The position numbers were made by a program, and so were the translations under genes. A model generated the notes under the pieces. That model ran no database searches, was not told the DNA's origin, and saw nothing but the letters and a program-made list of their open reading frames with translations. Shown here piece by piece: positions 11,027-21,531 of a stretch of DNA of 64,000 nt. The number at the start of each line of letters is the position of its first letter. The stretch's first letter is position 1. The DNA comes from Tritrichomonas musculus (lineage: Eukaryota; Parabasalia; Tritrichomonadida; Tritrichomonadidae): contig JAPFFF010000001.1 in the NCBI GenBank assembly GCA_039105265.1, positions 11,036,001 to 11,100,000 of the forward strand, given 5' to 3'.

Positions 11027-11447
11027 TTTTCATTTGTTTTGATTATATTTTACAGAATTAATGTTAAGATTACTTTTATGAACTATCATTATTTTTTTTT
11101 TGTATGATATTACTGTATAGACTAAAATTTATTTTCTATGATATCTCAAGATTATATAAGATATTTATTATTATTTCAAGTTTATATATACTTGCTAATT
11201 TGTATTTACTATATATAAATGAGAAGAAAATATCATATTATATGATATTAAACACATTTGATATAGAGGATATTTCAAAATAAATGTAAATAAGAAAAAT
11301 AGTTTATAAATAATAATTTATACAAATATTTAATAAATTGTTTCTAAAATAACATATGAATAGGAAAAGCATCAAATTTACACCAATCTAAATAGGTGAA
11401 AATAGGTGAAATAAATTGAATAAAAAATTGGTATAGGGATCAAATAG
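11027..11447. other. AT-rich spacer between genes
   Basis: No gene is seen. It contains a short tandem AATAGGTGAA pair near 11390-11410, directly before the MITE that follows. Confidence 0.55.
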
Positions 11448-11974
11448 CTAGGCTTTTGTATCCAGTGAACTGAGTGTCCATTTTCGACTTTTTGTAAAAA
11501 GCTGTCACTTTTTTTGGACATAAAACTGCTTTTTTATTTAGTATTTTATTCAAAGATTTGTGTTGAAGTATCCAAAAAATTTTTTATTGGATACTTTATT
11601 TTTCCTTTAATAAACTCATTAATATCAGAAAAAAAGCAATAATAAATGTCTTAAACACCTACTATTCTGAATTTTTAAAAAACCTCTCAAATATGAATTA
11701 TAAACTTTTCAAATTCACTAAGAATGATTTTGACCAAGAAGATCAACATTTGAAATAAAAAATAAAATTCAATGTAAATTTGGAGCGATATAATTGGTCA
11801 AACGAAATATACATTCAAAATAATCAATGAAAATTGAAAGGTGTATCCAAGATTGAATTAAAGTGTCCATTTTGGCTATTTTGGATACTCAAATTCTCTC
11901 AAAAAATAACGAACAAAAATGAGTATCCATTGGATACTTTTTGAATACAAACTCGTTTGGACACAAAAGCCTAG
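11448..11974. mobile_element. 527-bp MITE with 8-bp target duplication (hAT-like?)
   Basis: Inverted ends CTAGGCTTTTGT and its complement ACAAAAGCCTAG bound a non-coding unit. It is flanked by a perfect 8-bp direct repeat TCAAATAG at 11440-11447 and 11975-11982. Inside are about ten subterminal copies of GTATCCA/GTGTCCA in both orientations (11458, 11474, 11568, 11589, 11843, 11863, 11883, 11923, 11932, 11958), the arrangement expected of transposase-binding sites. An 8-bp duplication plus subterminal repeats favours hAT; P-type elements also make 8-bp duplications. There is no transposase gene, so it must be mobilised in trans. It ends 76 bp before the kinesin ATG. Confidence 0.8.
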
Positions 11975-12050
11975 TCAAATAGTCCGTTTTTTAAATAACG
12001 AATATTTTTGAAATTTTTAACTTTTTGAATTGCTGAATAAAATAATAAAA

Positions 12051-14060
12051 ATGAGTCGAAATCAGAAAGCAGAGAATATTAAAGTTGTTGTACGATGCCG
12101 TCCAATTAATCAAAAAGAACTTGATGCAGGCCATAAACAAATTGTACAAATAGATAATCAGAGAGGTATGGTCTCCTTATTTAAGGATGGAATTGACAAA
12201 GACCCTGATCCAAAAACATTTCAATTTAACGCTGCATTTCCTTGGGATTGTACACAACAGCTTGTTTATGATGATGCAGCTCGACCCATTGTCGATGCTG
12301 TTCTTGAAGGATTTAACGGAACTATTTTTGCTTATGGACAAACAGGAACAGGAAAAACATATACTATGGAAGGTGTTGTTGAAAATCAGGAACATAAAGG
12401 TATTATTCTTCACGCCTTTGACCATATATTCGCACATATATCAACAGTTAAGGATATAACATTTCTTGTTCGCGCATCTTTCCTTCAAATTTATATGGAA
12501 GATGTTTGCGATCTTCTTGGTGATCCTAAGAAAAAGTTACACGTTCGACAGGTTGATGGCGAAACATCAGTTGTTGGATTGTCAACACATATTGTGAAAT
12601 CGCCAGAAGAAATCACAAAACTTTTACTGAAAGGAAAAGATAACAGAGCTGTAGGAGCAACATCAATGAATGCACAAAGTTCACGCTCTCATTCTGTATT
12701 CACAATTGTCATTGAACAGCAACGCCAAGAAGGAGATCGAGTAATGACCAAAATGGGAAAGCTTCACTTAGTCGATTTAGCAGGATCAGAACGTTTAGGT
12801 AAAACAGAAGCCACTGGACAAAGAGCAAAAGAAGGAGCCAAGATTAATCAATCTCTTTTGGCTCTTGGAAATGTTATCTCTGCTTTAGTTACAGGAGCCA
12901 AACACATTGCCTACAGAGATTCTAAGTTAACATTATTACTTCAAGATTCTTTAGGAGGAAATGCGAAGACAGTTATGGTTGCTACTTTAGGTCCTGCTAG
13001 TTATAACTATGATGAAACTCTTTCAACTCTTTTATATGCCACCCGTGCCAAAGATATTAAGAATGCTCCAAAAGTTAATGAAGATCCTAAAGATGCATTG
13101 TTAGGACAATTAAAAGCTCAAATTGAAGCTTTAAAGAAACAACTCGAAGAACAAAATAGAAATGGTGGAGCTGCACCCATAATCTCAACAAGTGGAGAAA
13201 CAGTTAATGTAAGCGATAATTCATACCTAAAAGAAATTGAAAAGAAACACAAAAAGCAGATGAGCAAACTTATGAATGCAAAAAACATGAACGAAGAACA
13301 ACGTGAGATGATGAAAGAAAAACTGGAAGCAGAGTTTGAACACCAAAAGCGCGTCAAAGAAGAGTCGGATGAACTTAAGCAGAAAATACAACAAATGGAA
13401 CAGACAGTTCTTGTTGGCGGTGTTAATCTTGTAGATAAAGCCAAACAGCAAGAAGAAGAAATGCGAGCTCATAAAAGTAAAATGCGAAGACAACAAGAAG
13501 AACAACAACGCCTTGATGAGCAAAGAAAACAACAAGACGAGCAAATCTTTCTTGCCGAAAAAAGATATGGATCACTTAAAGAAGAATTAACCGAAAAGAT
13601 GAAGAAAATCGAAAAAATCAAGCCTTTAATCAAACACCTTGAAGATTCTCTTGATGATTTACAACAACAATTTGAACGTGAAAAAGAAGATCAAATGATG
13701 AATATGAGAGTACTTGACAAAGAATTAAGCTTACTTAAGTTAATTGCTCAAAGCTACATTCCTGATGATAGACTTAAACTTATAATGGATAATGCTAAAT
13801 ATGACGAAGAAAATCAATCTTGGAATATTCCTTTGATTGAATCTGCTGGAAGACATAAGAAAGTCGAAGAATTTGTTGAAGAAAATATTTTCATTCAAGG
13901 AATTGAAGGTCCTATGAACTTTAACTCGGTAAAGAAAGAAACCGTTCAAGTGGATGCTAGAAAAGCCGCTCTATCGATGAAAAAGAGACAGATGGCTAAA
14001 AAGCATGCATTGAACGAGTTTGCCTTGGTTTCGGATATTTTTGATATGAAACAGAAGTAG
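12051..14060 (+). CDS. Kinesin-2 motor subunit (KIF3/FLA10 type)
   Basis: A 669-residue kinesin; the start is the first ATG at 12051 (MSRNQKAENIKVVVRCRP). The motor domain comes first, with the P-loop GQTGTGKT (96-103), switch I SSRSH (210-214) and switch II DLAGSE (242-247). The motor is followed by NEDPKDALLGQL, the neck signature of the kinesin-2 family. A coiled coil spans about 355-600, and a short globular tail contains YIPDDRLKLIMDN and WNIPL, matching the KIF3A/B tail. Kinesin-2 drives anterograde intraflagellar transport as a heterotrimer; the partner subunit is not in this window. The frame is intact and all ATPase residues I checked are present. A MITE lies only 76 bp upstream, so its promoter either sits in the last bases of that element's flank or within it. 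Confidence 0.93.
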   Translation: MSRNQKAENIKVVVRCRPINQKELDAGHKQIVQIDNQRGMVSLFKDGIDKDPDPKTFQFNAAFPWDCTQQLVYDDAARPIVDAVLEGFNGTIFAYGQTGTGKTYTMEGVVENQEHKGIILHAFDHIFAHISTVKDITFLVRASFLQIYMEDVCDLLGDPKKKLHVRQVDGETSVVGLSTHIVKSPEEITKLLLKGKDNRAVGATSMNAQSSRSHSVFTIVIEQQRQEGDRVMTKMGKLHLVDLAGSERLGKTEATGQRAKEGAKINQSLLALGNVISALVTGAKHIAYRDSKLTLLLQDSLGGNAKTVMVATLGPASYNYDETLSTLLYATRAKDIKNAPKVNEDPKDALLGQLKAQIEALKKQLEEQNRNGGAAPIISTSGETVNVSDNSYLKEIEKKHKKQMSKLMNAKNMNEEQREMMKEKLEAEFEHQKRVKEESDELKQKIQQMEQTVLVGGVNLVDKAKQQEEEMRAHKSKMRRQQEEQQRLDEQRKQQDEQIFLAEKRYGSLKEELTEKMKKIEKIKPLIKHLEDSLDDLQQQFEREKEDQMMNMRVLDKELSLLKLIAQSYIPDDRLKLIMDNAKYDEENQSWNIPLIESAGRHKKVEEFVEENIFIQGIEGPMNFNSVKKETVQVDARKAALSMKKRQMAKKHALNEFALVSDIFDMKQK

Positions 14061-14280
14061 ATTTCATTTCCCAAGTGTTATTTTCTAAATATATATTTTT
14101 TAATTATTGCAATGCTATTTTTTTTTTTTTTTTTTTTTTTTTTAATTATTTCCAGAGTTGTGTGGAAGTAGTATCAATTTTACGATATAATAATATTTAA
14201 TGGAACAATATAACTAAAAACCTTAATTTATTGTTTGATAGCATAAAAAATATATAGTATCACAAAATTTTTATAAATAT

Positions 14281-15309
14281 TCATACATTATTGATCACAT
14301 TATTAATATTAAAAATATCTTCTAACGTTAAATTATTGCTATTAAAGGAGTTTGTTCCTTCATCTTTAAGAGTCGATTCTATAAAGTAAGTTGTCATTTC
14401 GGTGTCTTTTTCTCCTTCGAAATAGCAATTCTTTACATTCATAGATGAAGAATATGAATGAACTAAGATAGATCGACCTTTAAAACCATTTGAATTTCTA
14501 TTTCCATAAAAAACACATTGATTAGCAGTTCCAATAAATAATAAATGAAAACTGGTAAAACCAGCCCCAATATCACTAGCAGTATTATTAAGTATATATA
14601 AATGATCAAGTTCCCTATAAGCTGGTTTATATCCATAATCCCAAATGGCTCCATACGATTGAGCACTATTTTTGACAAAATTTGAAAATTTAATATTGCC
14701 ACCGTTATGCTGTAGCCTAACACCGCCAATCCATTTTTCAGCTTTGTTTTCGGTAAAATTAGAATAATAAATATTTCCAATATCAGTTACTTCATGCCCA
14801 TCAAGCATCATTGCTCCAAAGCGCTCAGCTGAACTTTTAATAATTAACGTGTAATTAACAATACCAATTGGAGCATCTTGAATTTCAACACTTCCACTAA
14901 ATGTTGCAAAATTATCAATAAAAATGCAATAAATTAGTGAAGTTGAACATTGAACAGTTTGGAGAGCTCCCCCTTTTTCACCGATTCTGTTTTTACAATT
15001 TTTAAAAATGCAATGAATACATGTAACATTCTTTTTGCCTTTTTTAATTAAAGGTTCTGTAAAGTTTTGATTATTATATTCTGATTTTGAAGAGAGACTA
15101 ATAGCAGAAGCTAGCATATTAGTAAATGATGATTGTTTAATAATTACTTGATTAGTAATTCGATAAGAAAATATAAAATGATGAAGAGATGATTGTACAT
15201 GAATTTGATCAATGTTTAGATTTGATGAATGATAATTGCTTGATAATGTCAAAAAGGGGCTTCTGGCTAAATTGTGAAGAAGAAATAAAGAAGATACAGT
15301 TAAATTCAA
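14281..15309 (-). CDS. Right-handed beta-helix repeat protein, 5' end unclear
   Basis: The open frame encodes Asn/Gly-rich turns of a parallel beta-helix (repeated patterns such as NRIGEKGGALQTVQC, SAERFGAMMLDGHEV, NKAEKWIGGVRLQHNGG, NSAQSYGAIWDYG). Large families of such proteins in trichomonads are candidate surface or secreted proteins. The frame opens at TTG (15309) behind a stop, and the first in-frame ATG lies only at about codon 65, inside the repeat region. An ATG at about 15406 starts a short hydrophobic, signal-like peptide in another frame. The true start is therefore unresolved: 5' truncation, a frameshift or a short intron are all possible. It lies about 110 bp downstream of the WD40 gene on the same strand. 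Confidence 0.6.
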   Translation of the reverse strand: MNLTVSSLFLLHNLARSPFLTLSSNYHSSNLNIDQIHVQSSLHHFIFSYRITNQVIIKQSSFTNMLASAISLSSKSEYNNQNFTEPLIKKGKKNVTCIHCIFKNCKNRIGEKGGALQTVQCSTSLIYCIFIDNFATFSGSVEIQDAPIGIVNYTLIIKSSAERFGAMMLDGHEVTDIGNIYYSNFTENKAEKWIGGVRLQHNGGNIKFSNFVKNSAQSYGAIWDYGYKPAYRELDHLYILNNTASDIGAGFTSFHLLFIGTANQCVFYGNRNSNGFKGRSILVHSYSSSMNVKNCYFEGEKDTEMTTYFIESTLKDEGTNSFNSNNLTLEDIFNINNVINNV

Positions 15310-15418
15310 CTCTAATATAAAATTTTAAACGATTAAATTATTTTGAAAATATTTTCAAATACATTGAAATATAAAAACACAAAATATTTTGTTATTTGTA
15401 AAAGCATATAACTATTTT

Positions 15419-16387
15419 TTATTGTTTCATGGTATAAGTATCAACATTTACCGTTGAATCAGCAAGACCATAAGCAAATTGACGATTATTGAAATCAAGG
15501 TCTGTTACTTCAGAAGGTTGGATCGCTGTTGAATAAACATGCGCATAATCACTAACTCTGAAGAATGAAATTCGATTTGCATGACTTCCTCCACATGCAA
15601 TGAATTGTTGATTTGGAGTTGCTGCAATTGCATACACAAATATTTCATTTGGAGGAGCTCCAACATTAACCGACTTTATATTATTTCCAGATCCAATGTC
15701 CCAAAACTGAAGTTGCTTTTCACCACGCCAGCTTCCAGTAACTAATGTTTTTTTACCATTGATAGCAGTTATCCCATTTCCACAAATGCTTGGACCAAAG
15801 ATACTACGGGCTGCAGTTCCAGAACGTGTGTCCCAAAGAATGACAGTATTGTCCCAACCACCAGAAGCGATCATATTTTCATCAACGTAATAAGCAGCAT
15901 ACACACGATTAGTGTGACCTGTGACTCTTCCTTTAATATAACTTGTTGTAGATAATTTACTAACTATTTGCTGATTTTCGACATTGTAAATTCGAAGAAC
16001 CGAGTCTGATCCCACAGATGCAAAATTCTCACCATTGGGTGAAATATCAATTGAATTAACAGTATTTCCTTCTTCTTTTATCGACCATAATTCTTTTTGT
16101 TCTTGAGCTGACCACGATGAAATAGTTCCGTCAGAAGCAGAAAAATATAAAAGATCTTGATTTTTTGGTCCCCATTTAACTGATAAAATAGGGGAATTTT
16201 CTTCTGAAACCAAATAATGACCAGTAATTCGACTCCTTGAAGAATTTCTAACATATGCATATCCATTAAAACATGTTATTGCCAAAAACTTTCCATCTGG
16301 AGAAAAGCGAAGCGCGCCAATATCTGAATTTTGATGCTGACTCGTCCATTTGGATTTTCCATCGTTTAATGCTAATAGTGTTGCCAT
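15419..16387 (-). CDS. WD40-repeat beta-propeller protein
   Basis: A 322-residue protein from a true ATG, composed almost entirely of WD40 repeats, so about one seven-bladed propeller. Clear repeat cores are GALRFSPDGKFLAITCFNG, ILSVKWGPKNQ...DGTISSWS, SIDISPNGENFASVGSDSV, GHTNRVYAAYYVDENMIAS...DNTVILWD, and LQFWD. There is no extra domain, so it is presumably a scaffold or adaptor; the partner cannot be told. The length is that of stand-alone propellers such as RACK1-like or Rae1/Bub3-like proteins. The GGWDNTVILWD and GSWRGEKQLQFWD blades are mildly Bub3/Rae1-like but not diagnostic. Confidence 0.85.
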   Translation of the reverse strand: MATLLALNDGKSKWTSQHQNSDIGALRFSPDGKFLAITCFNGYAYVRNSSRSRITGHYLVSEENSPILSVKWGPKNQDLLYFSASDGTISSWSAQEQKELWSIKEEGNTVNSIDISPNGENFASVGSDSVLRIYNVENQQIVSKLSTTSYIKGRVTGHTNRVYAAYYVDENMIASGGWDNTVILWDTRSGTAARSIFGPSICGNGITAINGKKTLVTGSWRGEKQLQFWDIGSGNNIKSVNVGAPPNEIFVYAIAATPNQQFIACGGSHANRISFFRVSDYAHVYSTAIQPSEVTDLDFNNRQFAYGLADSTVNVDTYTMKQ

Positions 16388-16874
16388 ATTTAAAAATAAT
16401 GATTTTTATTTGATTGAAAATTTTTTTAAAACCTTTCATTTTTTTGAATATTTCTATCGATTATTTTACACTCATAAATTTGTGAAAGTAAAAAAAAATT
16501 AATTTTTTAAAACCTTTCATTTTTTTTCAATATACAATCATTAAACAATATAAATAGTTAAAACGGTATATACCAAGTTTGAAATAATTTGAATAATGTA
16601 TTAAAAAAATTCTGAATATAAAAATTAAAGATTATCAAAATTTCTTGAAGAATATTAGAAGAGGTTTTATAAATTCAGCCAAATAGATTTCATTCAATAG
16701 AGAAATTTTCTTTTAATTGGTTTTCAAATGATCTATTAAATTTGTAATAAAATTATGCATACGTCAATTTATTTTTTTTTTTTTTTGTTATTCGAAAACC
16801 TTAAGTTTATCTGCTTTTGAATACGTTAAAGCTTATTCAATTTTTTACCGCCATTCTTTTTTGATTGATTTATC
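16388..16874. promoter_or_regulatory. Shared divergent spacer with paired AACCTTTCATTT boxes
   Basis: This 487-bp spacer separates the WD40 gene (minus) from the LRR gene (plus). It contains two close copies of a box reading TTTTTTAAAACCTTTCATTT (about 16413-16440 and 16502-16525), 89 bp apart. On the minus strand, TCATT (16398-16402) fits the trichomonad initiator TCA(Y)(T/A), placed 11 bp from the WD40 ATG, as expected for very short 5' leaders. The boxes may be promoter elements of either gene. A 16-base T run lies near 16770-16786. Confidence 0.35.
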
Positions 16875-18881
16875 ATGAGCTACAAAGAACGTAAAATGAA
16901 AAGAATACCAAAATCTAAGCTAAATCAGATTCCTTTTATCAAAAAAATGAATTTAAATTTGACTAATTTGGGAGACATTAATTATATTTCTGGATTACAA
17001 ATTCTTAACGTTTCAGGTAATCCTCTCCAATCATTTGAAAATCTACCTGATCTCCCGACTTTACATACGCTAATTGCAAACAATACTCAAATATATTCAT
17101 TGAAAGGTGCTTTATTATTACCTGCTTTACAAGAACTTTCGCTTCAAAATACACCCATTTCAACAGAACCTAATTTTGAAATAATGTGCCTATCAGCTTT
17201 TGGAACAACCATCAGAAATTTGAACGATTGCTTAGTTTCAATTAAAAATAAAAAAGTAGCAAATGAAATAAGACCTAAAATCTATCCATATCTTACTAAA
17301 GGGTATGTTCTAGATTCTATAAAACCGCTCGTAGTTTATATGCCTAATGAACTTCCAATGAAAAAAATAAAAGTTGATCTTGAACCATCAGAATCACAAG
17401 AAAAAGAAAATCAAATTGAAGATAATAAACAAACAATTAAGGATTTAAAGAAAAAAATCAAAGAATTACAAAAGAAAAGGAAAGACTTATCTCAGGATTC
17501 TGAACAGCAGATCTTGAAAAATTATACTACTCCGATTCATATTCGTAAAAAGAAAACATCGACAAACAAAAAATCTCAAAATACCCCAAGTTCATCTACT
17601 CTAGAAAATCAGACAAAAGAGAAGGATACTGAATCCAATAATGATACAGGAAAAACATCAAATGAAACAAGTGATACACAAAAAATTGAACAACCAGATC
17701 AAAATAACAAAGATGAAATTTTGACATCAAATATTGAAGAAAATACAACAGTAGAGGAAGATACAAATAATCAAGGAAACCAAGAAAATACAGACGCCAT
17801 TCATGAAAATGAATTTTTAGGTGATAATTCAAATGATAATATATTAATTCAAAACGAAGAATATATTCATCAAGAAAACGAAGAAGATATTCATCAAGAA
17901 AATGATGAAGGTCATCATCAAGACGAGCCTGAATATAAATTACAAGATCAAAATGAAAATCAAGTTAATGACACTGTTAATCAGGAAAATCCAAATAATG
18001 ACTACTTAAATCAATTAATGGATGAAGATCAACACGAAAGTATAGAAATACCAAATGAAAATATTGACAATCAATTGACAAATAATGAAGAAACGAATAT
18101 TATCAAAATTAGAGAACAAGAATTACCTAACGATCAGTATCAAAATGATAATAATGATGACAATGAATATCTTAATCAATTAATAGATAATGAACATATT
18201 GATAATACAAACAACGAGGAAGCGATTCCATCCCAAAATCAAGATGACATCCAAGATGAAGAATATTTAAATCAATTGATGAATGATGAAGAAACAAACA
18301 ATACAAATAATGAAGAAGCTGTAAATTCAGATGAAATTCAAAATAATGATGCTTCAAATAATTTTGAAAATCTTGATCAAGAAAATTTTGAAAATCTTGA
18401 TCAAGAAAATTTTGAAAATCCTGATCAAAATAATTTCGAAAATCTTGATCAAAATAATTTTGAAAATCTTGATCAAAATAATTTTGAAAATCCTGAACAG
18501 AATAATCCAGATGATGATGATGCCCTTTTACAAATGCTCCTTGATGCTGATCCAACAGATGAAAAAGATGATTTGGATCAAGTAGACGCAGGAAAAAGAA
18601 TGCCAAAGCCACCACTTCCTGCAAATTCAAAAAACAGTTCAGTTAACATTAGCGCCCTACGCCCTGCTACAAGTGGCCATAAAATGATGAGCTCGGCGTC
18701 TATCGATCAAGAACTCAATGCAATCAGGGCAATAGATCCTCCAGATAATGATAATTCTGGTTTTATTAAGCCAGAAGGAAATGATTATGAAAATCTTTCT
18801 GAAATAGCCCAACCAACAACACCTACAGATGATCACTCAATTGATGACATTCTAAATGCGGATGTATCAAATGATGATTAA
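16875..18881 (+). CDS. LRR protein with long acidic Asn/Gln-rich tail
   Basis: A 668-residue protein from a true ATG. Residues about 20-140 are SDS22-type leucine-rich repeats (NLTNLGDINYISGLQILNVS, LPDLPTLHTLIANN, LLPALQELSLQNTPI) followed by a cap-like region. Residues about 170-205 form a short Lys/Glu coiled coil. From about 210 to 560 the protein is disordered and rich in Asn, Asp, Glu and Gln. It includes spaced EYLNQL(M/I)(D/N) copies, possible short binding motifs, and an 8-residue tandem repeat at about 496-543. A conserved-looking basic/acidic C-terminus follows (PKPPLPANS). In other flagellates, proteins with this N-terminal LRR layout are often axonemal or basal-body scaffolds, but no specific role is supported here. 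Confidence 0.8.
   Translation: MSYKERKMKRIPKSKLNQIPFIKKMNLNLTNLGDINYISGLQILNVSGNPLQSFENLPDLPTLHTLIANNTQIYSLKGALLLPALQELSLQNTPISTEPNFEIMCLSAFGTTIRNLNDCLVSIKNKKVANEIRPKIYPYLTKGYVLDSIKPLVVYMPNELPMKKIKVDLEPSESQEKENQIEDNKQTIKDLKKKIKELQKKRKDLSQDSEQQILKNYTTPIHIRKKKTSTNKKSQNTPSSSTLENQTKEKDTESNNDTGKTSNETSDTQKIEQPDQNNKDEILTSNIEENTTVEEDTNNQGNQENTDAIHENEFLGDNSNDNILIQNEEYIHQENEEDIHQENDEGHHQDEPEYKLQDQNENQVNDTVNQENPNNDYLNQLMDEDQHESIEIPNENIDNQLTNNEETNIIKIREQELPNDQYQNDNNDDNEYLNQLIDNEHIDNTNNEEAIPSQNQDDIQDEEYLNQLMNDEETNNTNNEEAVNSDEIQNNDASNNFENLDQENFENLDQENFENPDQNNFENLDQNNFENLDQNNFENPEQNNPDDDDALLQMLLDADPTDEKDDLDQVDAGKRMPKPPLPANSKNSSVNISALRPATSGHKMMSSASIDQELNAIRAIDPPDNDNSGFIKPEGNDYENLSEIAQPTTPTDDHSIDDILNADVSNDD
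18361..18504 (+). repeat. 24-bp in-frame tandem repeat in LRR gene
   Basis: Six copies of a 24-bp unit (AATTTTGAAAATCTTGATCA plus four bases) encode the octapeptide NFENLDQ(E/N), with Pro or Glu substitutions in later copies. The array keeps the frame and has diverged slightly, so it is an in-frame expansion within a disordered tail and probably variable in length between strains. Confidence 0.85.
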
Positions 18882-19128
18882 TATTTTTTTTATTTCTATT
18901 AGCTTTTATCATGCTTTCCATTCTATTACTTTAGATAATTGATGATCATAAGTTTTATTTGATATAAACATATTTACTTCATAATTTTTAAATGTATTTG
19001 AAAATATAAAATATAATAATGCTAATATAATTTAACTTTTTATAACAAAACTCTTTATCATGATGCAAGATAAATTGACACACACGCATACATACATATA
19101 TATCTATTTTGAGATCGTATGCAGCTTA

Positions 19129-20268
19129 TTATTCTTCGCCATAATCATCAAAAAAGTCTTCATCGATAAAAGTAGAATGATTTTCAGTAGATATTACTTT
19201 TGATGTCTTATCCAAAGTAGAAGTTAAACCGGAGTGTGCTGATATTTGAACATGAGGAGTTTCAGATGCTTTCCTTCTAGAAGAACTAAGATTACTACTT
19301 GTGTTATTAGTACTGGTATGACTAGTTGAATTACTGGCCTTATTATTGGTACTTGAATGGCTAGACGAGTTATCATTGTTAGTTGTTGCATTGTTAGTAC
19401 TTGTTTGGCTAATTGAATTATAAACAGTAGTTGTATTTGTTGTTTTAGTGTAACTTACATTATTATTATTATCATCATCGTTATCTTCATCATTAACAAT
19501 TGAACTGCGATGTAATGTTGATTGCTGTGTCTTATTAGATTCTTTTTTGGCCGATGCAATTTGTGATAAAAAATTCTCTTTGCTGATTTGCTCACGTTGG
19601 AACCGAGTTGCTTCACTTGCATTTCTATAACTACTGTGCGAGCCTAGTAAATCGGAGTCTGCTTCTGAAGCTGACATAGAAACGGAAATACTTGAATTAC
19701 TTGCATTATTATGTGAGATACTGGAGTTGCTTCGGCTCCTTTGGAAGGCATTTGATGAATTTTGTAATTGAGGTTTGTAGTAAGTATCGTGAGGTGGTTC
19801 TCTTTTAAGTGGCCGTGATAAAAATATTTCGACTGTTTGTTTATGCTCAGAGCCAGGGTAATAAACAACGCGTGCATTGAATGAGATTACTGCAACAATT
19901 TCCTTTTGAAAATCACGAATTGCTCCTTGGCTCGAAATAGTTGGAGAAGAATGGCATGTTGCAAGAGCACTTGCGATTAATGGCTTGAACTCAAATGTAC
20001 ATGTTCCTAAAGGAACTTGGTCTTTATTCATGGTCAAATTAATTCCGAATTTCCATGAATTTATTGCATCAAAAACATCTGTGGTAACCATTATTTGATA
20101 TGCGCGGCCTATTGTTATTGATTGTGCATCATTTACTTTATTTTCTGATGTCCATAAAATTTGAGGATTGTTCTTATCAATCGAAACAGATATCGAAGGT
20201 TGTACTACACCTACATTTTTGAAACTTATTTGGTTTAAATATATTTCGACTGAAAAAACGAGTGACAT
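19129..20268 (-). CDS. C2-like domain protein with Ser/Thr/Asn-rich tail
   Basis: A 379-residue protein with a true ATG. The first about 155 residues form a beta-rich domain (MSLVFSVEIYLNQISF, ITIGRAYQIMVTTDVFD, PLGTCTFEFKPLIAS, VAVISFNARVVYYPG) resembling a C2-type sandwich in strand spacing. I see no clear set of calcium-binding Asp loops, so it would be a non-calcium C2 of the protein-interaction kind. After SRPLKREPPHD the protein is low-complexity Ser, Asn and Thr to about residue 340, and ends in an acidic DEDFFDDYGEE. A MULE insertion begins 80 bp upstream of its ATG, so its promoter region abuts a transposon. No family name can be given safely. Confidence 0.6.
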   Translation of the reverse strand: MSLVFSVEIYLNQISFKNVGVVQPSISVSIDKNNPQILWTSENKVNDAQSITIGRAYQIMVTTDVFDAINSWKFGINLTMNKDQVPLGTCTFEFKPLIASALATCHSSPTISSQGAIRDFQKEIVAVISFNARVVYYPGSEHKQTVEIFLSRPLKREPPHDTYYKPQLQNSSNAFQRSRSNSSISHNNASNSSISVSMSASEADSDLLGSHSSYRNASEATRFQREQISKENFLSQIASAKKESNKTQQSTLHRSSIVNDEDNDDDNNNNVSYTKTTNTTTVYNSISQTSTNNATTNNDNSSSHSSTNNKASNSTSHTSTNNTSSNLSSSRRKASETPHVQISAHSGLTSTLDKTSKVISTENHSTFIDEDFFDDYGEE

Positions 20269-20348
20269 ATTACTAAAGATAAAAGTTTAATAAACGTATT
20301 CTAAATTCCCAGAAAAATTTTATAAGATTTCAATTGATAAACTTTCAA

Positions 20349-20512
20349 GGGCTTCATGAAAAAATACCAAGGTCAATTTCATATCACCATTCAATTTTTA
20401 TTCAAATTTGGTGAGGTACTAATGCGACTTTTTCATTTCTCACAAAATTGAAAGGAAAAGTACCTCACCTTTGTATCAATCTATTCAAATGATGATTAGC
20501 TTTTATACCAGT
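20349..20512 (+). repeat. Left terminal inverted repeat of 6.8-kb MULE
   Basis: The left end starts GGGCTTCATG and ends TTATACCAGT. It is the reverse complement of 27023-27186 with one observed mismatch (CACCATTC against CAACATTC). It contains a pair of GAGGTACT/AGTACCTC inverted half-sites within itself, possibly binding sites. Confidence 0.9.
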
Positions 20513-21531
20513 TCTGAATTTTAAAAAAGAAATTTCTTCATCTTAAATTTATTTTTCAATCAAAAAAGAGAAAAAATAAAGTATATTAAAGAATTTATAT
20601 TTCATATATGAAAAGCTAAGAATTTTTTTTTAATTTTCAAAATCGACAATTTATTGATATCTCGCAGAATTAAAAATTTATAAGTTTTATAATTGAATTT
20701 TGTATGATAGTGAATAAAATATATTTTTATTGACTTATTATAAAAAAATATTAAGCTAATGCAGATTTGATATAAATGGAATATTTAAAGTTTAAAATAT
20801 TGTAAATTTTGGAGCAATATAAGATATAGCATTCTTCGATATATACATTGTATGCATATGAAAAAAATAAAACACCGCATTTACTGATTTATAAGAGTAT
20901 AAAATTTATGAGTATTAATAATGCTTATAATAAAACATATTATATATATATACATATACATACTATTTTTGAATATTCTTTCTTTTGTATTTAGAGTACA
21001 TAATGAGAAAAAATGTTTTTTTTTTATGTCATAAACTATTTATTAATTGAATAGTTCTATCTCAATTCTGATTAAACATTTATTTATTTTTATCTTAATT
21101 GATAAAAACTATAGAAGAATATATATAGTTTAAACATATCAAATAAATTGTTTTAAATCTTATTTAGCTTTATTGTTTATTTTAATCTATTTGAAAGGAA
21201 TATGAATAATAATCAAATATGTACTTAATATAATTCAATTTTATTCAATGGATATAATCTTAGTGATATGATTTTTTTATAAACGTATGATTATTTTATA
21301 TGTATACGTTTAAAAAAAGTATGCTGAATATTTATAAACGTATTATTATATAAAAAACACTGATTTTTATGAAATTGATTACAGAAGAGGAATAAAAAAT
21401 TGATATAATAACATGTATTTTTAAAAAAGAATCTCAAATATAGTTTTTTTAGTAATTTTTTTCATTTTTTTTTAGATTATTTGCCTGTATTTTCTTTTTC
21501 TAAGTTTAAATCTAGAAAATTGATTCAATAT

